Positions 56,809 through 62,263 of a DNA stretch of 62,263 bases are shown piece after piece. The notes under the pieces were generated by a model that had not been told where the DNA came from, searched no databases, and was given only the letters and a program-made list of their open reading frames with translations. How positions within the stretch are numbered: the stretch's first letter is position 1; each line of letters opens with the position of its first letter. The stretch covers positions 1-62,263 of the forward strand of contig JBJEVT010000017.1 in NCBI GenBank assembly GCA_051884615.1, read 5' to 3'. Source of the DNA: UBA1724 sp051884615. Its GTDB lineage: Bacteria; Verrucomicrobiota; Lentisphaeria; Oligosphaerales; Oligosphaeraceae. A program made the position numbers and the translations under genes.

Positions 56809-58432
56809 GCGGCTTCCCTGGAGGGGCACCCTGAAGCTGCAGGCCGCCTGCTTCCTCCTTGTGGGCGCCGCCCTGACCATGGTCTGCGCCATGCTGCTGG
56901 CCTATCTCTCCCAGCGCCACTTCCTCCTCTCCTCCTCCAAGAAGCGCCTCCAGAATTTCAGCGGCGAGTTTCTCTTCGAATATGTCTGCCAGCGGGAGGA
57001 GCCGGCGGGGGGAAGCCTATGCCCCCTCCAGGAGCTGCCTCTGGCCTGCCGCCAGGCGCTGCAACGCCACGCCCCGCCCATCGTCCCCCTGATGGCCTAT
57101 CGGGTGGAGGGCTCCGGGGAAATCTATCTGGCCGTGCTGCGGCAGGGACGTCCCTCCCTGGCCCTCTATGACGAGTTCTCCCAGCAGATCGTCTCCATCT
57201 CCCCCAGCGACTCCACCACGGCCCTGGACTACATGGACCGGGAGTTCAACGAGGAATCCTACGGGCAGGGCGTGAACAAGCTTTTCTTCCTGCTGGTGGG
57301 GGAAGACGGGGACGTGGGGGCGCGCTCCGCCTTCCATCCCCGGTTTCTGAACACCTTCACCTCCCTCTTCTCCCCGGCGCCCCCCAAGGAGGGCTTCCAC
57401 ACCCTGAAGCACGGGGAGGTGACCATCCTTCTCCATGTCCGGAAATTCTACGACGGGAACTATCTGCTCATCGGGGAGAACATCCAGGACTCCATGGAGA
57501 ATCTCCACCATCTCCTCCTTTTCTTCATCCTCCTCTTCCTGGCCTCCCTCCCCATGGAGGGGCTCCTGGCCACCCTCTTCGCCAAGCGCATCTCCTCCGG
57601 GCTGGACCGCCTGGGCGAGGCCGCGGACGCCATCGCCCGGGGCAATTTCAACATGCGCCTCTCCTCCCGGGGGGAGACCCGGGAGCTCCGCGCCCTGATG
57701 GAGGCCTTCAACCACATGACGGAGAACACCCAGAAGCTGATGTCCGAACTCCAGAACGTGACGGATGACATCGCCCACGACCTTCGCCCCCCCCTCACCC
57801 GCATGAGAACCCGGGCGGAACTGGAGCTACTCCAGCGGGGAGACTGGGATTTCCCCGCCCTGGTGGCGGAACAATGCGACGACCTCCTGGCCACCATGCA
57901 GACCATGCTGGAAATCACACGCCTGGAAAAACGGCTGGACCACACCATGGCCCAGCCCACCAATCTGAACCAACTGCTCCTGAGACTCCGGGAGGCCTTC
58001 TCCACCCTCTCGGAAGACCGGGAAATCCAACTGCTCCTCCAACTGCCCCAGGACCCCGTCATCTATCCCTGCCACCCAAAACAGTGGGAACGCATGGCCG
58101 CCAATCTCCTGGACAACGCCCTGAAATACACCCCCGCCGGCGGCACCGTCACCCTCGCGCTGGAACGCCGGCGGGACCAGATCCTCTTCTCCGTGCAGGA
58201 CACCGGCCCCGGAATCCCCTTCGCAGAACAGGAAAAGATTTTCCACCGCTTCTACCGCTCCGACGCCAGCCGGAGCCAGCCCGGCAACGGGCTGGGCCTG
58301 AGCATGGTCAAGGCGGTGGCCGAATCCCTGGGGGGAAGCGCCAAGGTGTTCAGCACCCCGGGGCAGGGAAGCCTCTTCCTCATCACCCTCCCCTGCGCCC
58401 GACCAACCGCCGTGTCAGGATGCGGTCTATAA
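56789..58432 (+). CDS. Sensor histidine kinase (heavy-metal-sensor-like)
   Basis: A 547-residue membrane kinase. The first membrane helix (ACFLLVGAALTMVCAMLLAYL), a periplasmic sensor of about 195 residues and a second helix (HLLLFFILLFLASLPMEGLLA) are followed by HAMP. The DHp domain contains DIAHDLRPPLTRMR with phospho-acceptor His330; the ATPase domain has LLDNALKYTPAGG (N box), DTGPGIPFAEQEKIFHRFYR (G1/F) and GNGLGLSMVKAVAE (G2). The HDLR form of the H box is typical of CusS-like kinases. The signal is unknown. The stop codon lies next to the third 31-bp palindrome. Confidence 0.93.
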   Translation: MSWKILKRLPWRGTLKLQAACFLLVGAALTMVCAMLLAYLSQRHFLLSSSKKRLQNFSGEFLFEYVCQREEPAGGSLCPLQELPLACRQALQRHAPPIVPLMAYRVEGSGEIYLAVLRQGRPSLALYDEFSQQIVSISPSDSTTALDYMDREFNEESYGQGVNKLFFLLVGEDGDVGARSAFHPRFLNTFTSLFSPAPPKEGFHTLKHGEVTILLHVRKFYDGNYLLIGENIQDSMENLHHLLLFFILLFLASLPMEGLLATLFAKRISSGLDRLGEAADAIARGNFNMRLSSRGETRELRALMEAFNHMTENTQKLMSELQNVTDDIAHDLRPPLTRMRTRAELELLQRGDWDFPALVAEQCDDLLATMQTMLEITRLEKRLDHTMAQPTNLNQLLLRLREAFSTLSEDREIQLLLQLPQDPVIYPCHPKQWERMAANLLDNALKYTPAGGTVTLALERRRDQILFSVQDTGPGIPFAEQEKIFHRFYRSDASRSQPGNGLGLSMVKAVAESLGGSAKVFSTPGQGSLFLITLPCARPTAVSGCGL

Positions 58433-58434
58433 TC

Positions 58435-58465
58435 TTATAACTACTTTGTATTCAATAAGTTATAA
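58435..58465. repeat. 31-bp palindromic element, copy 3
   Basis: Outer arms TTATAACT and AGTTATAA around an ACTTTGTATTCAATA centre. On the minus strand the element supplies the last codons of dgkA (YNLLNTK and stop). It fills the gap between the convergent kinase and dgkA genes. Confidence 0.8.
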
Positions 58466-58860
58466 ATAACGACAAGCCAACAGCCTCCCAAAGTGGCGAG
58501 GAGACAGAAGACGGCGGCGCTGCCCATGTCCTTGGCCCGTCCGGCCAGCTCGTGCCACTGGGGGGAGACCAGGTCGACGATGGCCTCCAGGGCGGAGTTC
58601 AGCAACTCCACCGCCAGGAGGAGCCCCCCCAGGGCAAGCAGGGGAATCCGGGCTTCCCAGGAGAGGGGCAGAAGGAAAAGGAGGATGGTGTGGACGGCCA
58701 CCAGGAGGAGGTCCTGCCGGAAGGCGGCCTCGTGGAGGAAGGCGGCCTTCAATCCCTTGGCGCTGTATCGGGCGGCGGCGAAGAAATGACTGGCGCCCCG
58801 GAGTTTCCGGGGAATCTCCCGGAGGGGCGTTTCCGTGGATTGTTTCCGTTCCTCTTCCAT
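58441..58860 (-). CDS. dgkA: Diacylglycerol kinase (or undecaprenol kinase), DgkA type
   Basis: A 139-residue membrane enzyme phosphorylating diacylglycerol (or undecaprenol) with ATP. The N-terminal amphipathic part (ARYSAKGLKAAFLHEAAFRQDLL) is followed by three helices. The catalytic signature AVELLNSALEAIVDLVSPQWHELAGRAKDMGSAAVF is complete, with Glu and Asp ligands and the Lys-Asp pair. It may recycle diacylglycerol made by lipid-headgroup transfer, which suits its position eight bases downstream of the YejM-like gene. Confidence 0.95.
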   Translation of the reverse strand: MEEERKQSTETPLREIPRKLRGASHFFAAARYSAKGLKAAFLHEAAFRQDLLLVAVHTILLFLLPLSWEARIPLLALGGLLLAVELLNSALEAIVDLVSPQWHELAGRAKDMGSAAVFCLLATLGGCWLVVIYNLLNTK

Positions 58861-58868
58861 GGGCGCGC

Positions 58869-60779
58869 CTACTTCTTCTTTTTCCGCACGAAGCGATACA
58901 TGTCCTGGTTGGCCTGGATGAACTGGGCGAAGTGGCTGCGGAGGATGGCATTCTCATCCCCGCCCGGGCGGTCCGCCGCGTCGAGGAGATTCCTGCCGTA
59001 GTATTTGCGTCCTGCGCCCACCGGCAGGATGTATTTGAACTCGGGGCATACAAAGGCCTCCAGCTTCCAGCCGGAGACGATGAAGAATTCCCGGTTGTAG
59101 CCATCCTCCAGCAGGCTTTGCCCCACGGAGTAGTCCCCGGGATTGTTCTCCACCCCGAAGAAGGGGGCGAGGGTGGGGATGATGTCCGTGTGGTGGCTGC
59201 GATGAAGCAGCTTCCGGGGGGGGATCCCGGGGAGGAAAATCACCAGGGGGGTGCGGATCTGCTCCTCCACGAAGGTGGAATTGTGGCCCAGATGCCCCTT
59301 CTCGTAGAACTCCTCCCCATGGTCTCCCGTCACCACCACGATGGTGCGTCCCGCCAAGGCGGGATTCTCCTGGATGGCCGCCAGAATCCGGCCGACCTGC
59401 CGATCCACATGGTGGGCCGCGTTCACCTGGCGGTTGTAGATGCCCGGGGCGTCCTTCACGGAGATGGTGGTGTAATTGATTTCCTGAATATAATCCGACC
59501 GCAGCGCCTGGCTTTCGTCAAAGGTGTAGGGGGCGTGGGTGCTCTCGAAGAAATGGAAGGCGAAGAAGGGCGGGGAATCCAGGGTGCGCTCCCGGAGGAA
59601 GGCCAGGATGCGGTCCGTCCCGATCACATCCCGCCGCCAGGGCTCCTTGTCTTTGATCTCCCGCAGACATGGGGAGGGGACGGAGGCGAAGATGGTCTGG
59701 TCGAACTCGGGGTAGGTAAAGCGGGCGGAGGTCTGGACCAGGAAATCATAGCCGTCCTCCTTGAGCCAGTCAAAGAGGAGGGGAGGACGCCGTGCGTTGA
59801 GGAAGGCCCCCCAGTTGGTGCCGTAGATGCCGTAGAACATGGAGAACATGGCGGGCCGGGTGCCGTGCCCTCCGCTGTAGTGCAGGCTGGCCCACAGCCC
59901 CCTCTGCGCCAGGGCCCAGGTCTCCGGCATGGTGTCGGGATTCAAGTGGTCGGCCCGCAGGGATTCCGCCGTCAGCCAGAGGATGTTCAAGGGCTTTTCG
60001 GGAGGGGTGCGGCGAATGGGGGAGACGGGATAGTTGAGGGTCAGCTCCTGTTCCTGGCTGCCGTCGAAGAGCTGCTCCTCCCGGGGCGGTTCCTGGCATC
60101 CCAGGCGCCGGAGGAACTTCCGCATCCGCAGGGTGAAGGTCATGGGATAGGTGTTGTTGTAGGCCAGCACATCCCGGCGGGAATAGAAGTCCGCATAGCC
60201 CAGAATCATCATGCTGCCAAACAGGAACAGGACCACGACGCCCGCCGACAGCGCCAGAAGCCGACCTGGATGGGGAAAGGCACGCTCCCCCCAGGAGGAC
60301 AAAGGACGCCACCGACGCACCCCCACCGCAAAAAGGACATTGGACGACACCCCCAGGAAAATCCCCAGCCCCGCCGGAAGGAGGGTCTCCATCCCCAACC
60401 CCATGGCCTCGAAGCCGCCGGGAGTGAACATCAGGTTGAAGACCAGACCGTTCAGATGATACCCAAACTTCAGGAGCACCACCAGGTCCAACACCATCAG
60501 AAACTCCCCCGCCGAAGTCCACAGCACCCCGAAAAGCAGGGAAAGAACCCCCGCCACACGGGGACGGGGCAACCATAGCAACAGGGACGACACCAACACC
60601 CCCGGCAAAAGGTAGACCACGGGATAGGAGACCATGGTCAACGTCAGCCATACCGCCGGCAACACCCGGCTCCCCAGCCCCTGATGAAAGGCAAACCCCA
60701 GGAGCAACAGAAAGAAAACCAGGAGATGGACGGCAAAAAAGAGGAGATTCTGCCGAAAGGCTTGGGCGCGGGAAGACAT
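58869..60779 (-). CDS. YejM-like inner-membrane sulfatase-fold protein
   Basis: A 636-residue protein. Five N-terminal helices (first LLFFAVHLLVFFLLLLGFAF) resemble the DUF3413 region of YejM/PbgA. The periplasmic sulfatase-fold domain starts LNILWLTAESLRADHLNPDTMPETW and contains HYSGGHGTRPAMFSMFYGIYGTNW, VVTGDHGEEFYEKGHLGHNSTF and RSHHTDIIPTLAPFFGVEN. This succession closely parallels YejM, which controls LPS synthesis in enterobacteria, but metal residues are retained, so a phosphoethanolamine- or glycerophosphate-transferase activity is also possible. dgkA follows, which would fit headgroup transfer. Start MSSRAQAFRQNLLF at 60779. Confidence 0.82.
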   Translation of the reverse strand: MSSRAQAFRQNLLFFAVHLLVFFLLLLGFAFHQGLGSRVLPAVWLTLTMVSYPVVYLLPGVLVSSLLLWLPRPRVAGVLSLLFGVLWTSAGEFLMVLDLVVLLKFGYHLNGLVFNLMFTPGGFEAMGLGMETLLPAGLGIFLGVSSNVLFAVGVRRWRPLSSWGERAFPHPGRLLALSAGVVVLFLFGSMMILGYADFYSRRDVLAYNNTYPMTFTLRMRKFLRRLGCQEPPREEQLFDGSQEQELTLNYPVSPIRRTPPEKPLNILWLTAESLRADHLNPDTMPETWALAQRGLWASLHYSGGHGTRPAMFSMFYGIYGTNWGAFLNARRPPLLFDWLKEDGYDFLVQTSARFTYPEFDQTIFASVPSPCLREIKDKEPWRRDVIGTDRILAFLRERTLDSPPFFAFHFFESTHAPYTFDESQALRSDYIQEINYTTISVKDAPGIYNRQVNAAHHVDRQVGRILAAIQENPALAGRTIVVVTGDHGEEFYEKGHLGHNSTFVEEQIRTPLVIFLPGIPPRKLLHRSHHTDIIPTLAPFFGVENNPGDYSVGQSLLEDGYNREFFIVSGWKLEAFVCPEFKYILPVGAGRKYYGRNLLDAADRPGGDENAILRSHFAQFIQANQDMYRFVRKKKK

Positions 60780-60904
60780 GGCGGGGAACACGCAAGAGAA
60801 GATTCCAACTCCCCAGACAAATGGGGGGACACTTCCTTACTGTACCCCTCCCCCTCTTCAGAGACATTGCCAACAGATTACCAAACGACAATCTTCCCGC
60901 CGCT

Positions 60905-61015
60905 TCCGCACGGAGCACACAGAGCCCTGCGGGGCCACAGAGGACACGGAAACGCCGGCAAGCCGGCGTGCGGAGAGCACAGAGAGGGCGGTCCGTGCTA
61001 CCCGCACGTCCCGCC
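60905..61015 (+). repeat. Dispersed repeat, partial relative (copy 4)
   Basis: CACAGAG-type words (CACACAGAGCC, CACAGAGGACACGG, GCACAGAGAGGGCGG) flank the perfect palindrome ACGCCGGCAAGCCGGCGT. It corresponds to module A of copies 1 and 3; module B is absent. It lies 3' of the Sel1 gene. Confidence 0.6.
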
Positions 61016-61065
61016 CCGGGAGAGATTCTCAAGAGCCTCCATTCCCTGCCGCATGTTGTTTTGGC

Positions 61066-61746
61066 TCAGTTATTGTTCAGCGCATCAAGGGCTTTCTGCG
61101 CCTTGGCATGCCCCTGCTCCGCCGCCAGGCGATACCACTTCACCGCCTCCTCCCAATCCTGGGGAACGCCATTGCCATCGGCATAGCACTCTGCAAGCTT
61201 GTATTGCGCATCGGCATACCACTGCTCCGCCGCAAGGCGCCACCACTTCACCGCCTCCTCCCAATCCTGGGGACTGCATCTGCCATACTCAAAGCTATTC
61301 CCAAGCATGTATTGCGCAGCGGGGTCTCCTTGCTGGGCTTTTTCCTGCAATTTTTGGAACTCCGCAATGTGCGAAATGGCTTGCTGCGCCCCGGCATGCC
61401 CCTTCTCCACCGCAAGGCGGAACCACTTCACCGCCTCCTGCTGATCATGGGGAACGCCTTTGCCATGCATATAGCAATTCCCAAGTTCGCATTGCGCCTT
61501 GGGGTCTCCTTGCTGGGCTTTTTCCTGCAATTTTTGGAACTCCGCAATGTCCAAAATGGCTTGCAGCGCCCCGGCATGCCCCTGCACCACCGCAAGGCGA
61601 TACCACTTCGCCGCCTCCTTGTCATCCTGGGGAACGCCTTTGCCCAAGGCATAGCATTCTCCAAGTTCGTATTGCGCAGCGGGGTCGCCTTGCTGGGCTT
61701 TTTCCTGCAATTCTTGGAACTTCAACATTTCGGGAGATTTTTCCAT
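61066..61746 (-). CDS. Sel1-repeat (SLR) protein
   Basis: A 226-residue protein made of about four Sel1-like repeats: AQQGDPAAQYELGECYALGKGVPQD, EAAKWYRLAVVQGHAGA and their variants. The first two repeats are separated by extra AEFQKLQEKAQQGD helices that are nearly identical to each other. The C-terminus is LDALNNN. No signal peptide is seen from the ATG at 61746; the frame continues upstream through a short direct repeat without a better start. SLR proteins act as helical scaffolds for protein partners. A paralogue follows upstream at the window end. Confidence 0.85.
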   Translation of the reverse strand: MEKSPEMLKFQELQEKAQQGDPAAQYELGECYALGKGVPQDDKEAAKWYRLAVVQGHAGALQAILDIAEFQKLQEKAQQGDPKAQCELGNCYMHGKGVPHDQQEAVKWFRLAVEKGHAGAQQAISHIAEFQKLQEKAQQGDPAAQYMLGNSFEYGRCSPQDWEEAVKWWRLAAEQWYADAQYKLAECYADGNGVPQDWEEAVKWYRLAAEQGHAKAQKALDALNNN

Positions 61747-62058
61747 GTTCAAAAAAAGAGAGAGTGTTTGGGGAAGGGGGAAGAGGAGGGAACGATTCGT
61801 TATATATCCAGAAAACTGAACGAGCCGTTTATTATTTCTCCCTCCCAATGCCAAATCTTTCACAAGAGGGCAACATATTTTTCGCTTTCCCCATGTCCAA
61901 TCTTTCCCCAGAGGGCAACATGACTGGCATTGCGGAAGCAAAAAGGGGCGGCCTTCCTGCGGTGCCCCCCTGGCAAATGCCCACTGGGGATGGTGTCCAG
62001 ACAGGCCGCCCGCAGGGCGCCCCCCCCCCGCGCCCTGCGAGCTCCCATCCCGATAAGC
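61747..62058. other. Gap between tandem Sel1 genes with a short direct repeat
   Basis: About 310 bases. CCAAATCTTTCACAAGAGGG (from 61851) recurs as CCAATCTTTCCCCAGAGGG (from 61897), both followed by CAACAT, a direct repeat with about 46-base spacing. A run of ten C precedes the next gene's end. No gene is supported. Confidence 0.5.
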
Positions 62059-62263
62059 TCAATTATTGTTCAGCGCATGGAGGGCTTCCTGTGCTGCGGC
62101 TTGCACCTCCCCATCCCCGTTCTCCCAGGCGGCGTGATACCACTTCCGCGCCATCTCCTTATCCCGGGGAATGCCTTTGCCCAAGGCATAGCAACGACCT
62201 AGTTCGATTTGCGCCCAGGCATGCCCCTGTTCCGCGGCACGACGGAACCACTTCGCCGCCTCC
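62059..62263 (-). CDS. Sel1-repeat protein, C-terminal end (partial)
   Basis: The visible 67 residues, EAAKWFRRAAEQGHAWAQIE onward to ALHALNNN and stop, contain one complete and one partial Sel1-like repeat (LGRCYALGKGIPRDKEMARKWYHAAWENGDGEV). The end and its 3' DNA are close to those of the 61066-61746 gene, so the two are tandem duplicates. The N-terminus lies beyond the window. Confidence 0.85.
   Translation of the reverse strand, partial: EAAKWFRRAAEQGHAWAQIELGRCYALGKGIPRDKEMARKWYHAAWENGDGEVQAAAQEALHALNNN

Noticed and set aside
12416..58465. 31-bp palindromes considered as dif/Xer sites
   Set aside because: dif has 11-6-11 geometry and normally one copy per chromosome; here there are three copies with 13-5-13 geometry.

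Overview
The window is a 62 kb piece of a GC-rich, Gram-negative, probably strictly anaerobic bacterium. The best placement I can argue from sequence is the PVC superphylum, most likely Lentisphaerota (Victivallales-like). The pseudopilin at 31600-32367 has the H-x9-DG tail typical of that group and of Planctomycetes. There are also a LolA-like protein, a YejM-like inner-membrane protein, a four-component 2-oxoacid:ferredoxin oxidoreductase, an iron-dependent alcohol dehydrogenase and a Rex-type NADH sensor. The taxonomic call is inference.

Layout. (1) 1-4360 is visibly AT-richer and decayed. It holds a UDG-fold protein, an alpha/beta hydrolase, a frameshifted large serine recombinase remnant, a gene with an in-frame stop and small orphans. 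It abuts the 3' end of the tmRNA gene (4362-4712, minus), a classic island insertion site. (2) 5114-12018 carries an AAC(3)-TIM barrel fusion, htpG, asd and a large exported protein. (3) 12019-15968 is a three-gene envelope cassette between two direct copies of a dispersed repeat, followed by a DUF4434 protein. (4) 15987-26900 (minus) has a MATE transporter, an unusual zinc-ribbon-array/SGNH protein and a complete trpEGDCFBA operon. A trp leader peptide with three Trp codons and two tandem terminators precedes it. (5) 26900-36250 (minus, except rex) has a metallo-beta-lactamase-fold hydrolase, Fe-ADH, a secreted hydrolase, a pseudopilin and a vor operon with an amidohydrolase. (6) 36255-43770 (minus) has an antiporter-EIIA fusion, tRNA-Val, a coiled-coil gene pair, tRNA-Cys, a GH78-like enzyme and a 2-hydroxyacid dehydrogenase. 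(7) 44043-54762 is mostly informational: serC, pheT, rsmI, a 5'-3' exonuclease, a sigma/anti-sigma pair on the opposite strand, an RNase II/R enzyme, a YmdB-type phosphodiesterase and a tyrosine phosphatase. (8) 55018-62263 has an orphan beta-class DNA methyltransferase, an OmpR/histidine kinase pair, dgkA, a YejM-like sulfatase-fold protein and tandem Sel1-repeat genes.

The metabolic genes fit together as an anaerobe that makes its own tryptophan and serine, oxidises 2-oxoacids through ferredoxin and senses NADH with Rex. The least conventional material is the repeat system, with four copies of a GC-rich structured repeat and three copies of a 31-bp palindrome; the zinc-ribbon-array protein; the double-terminator trp leader; and the recurring extended -10 motif TATAGTAC. 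I saw no CRISPR array, intact insertion sequence or rRNA.
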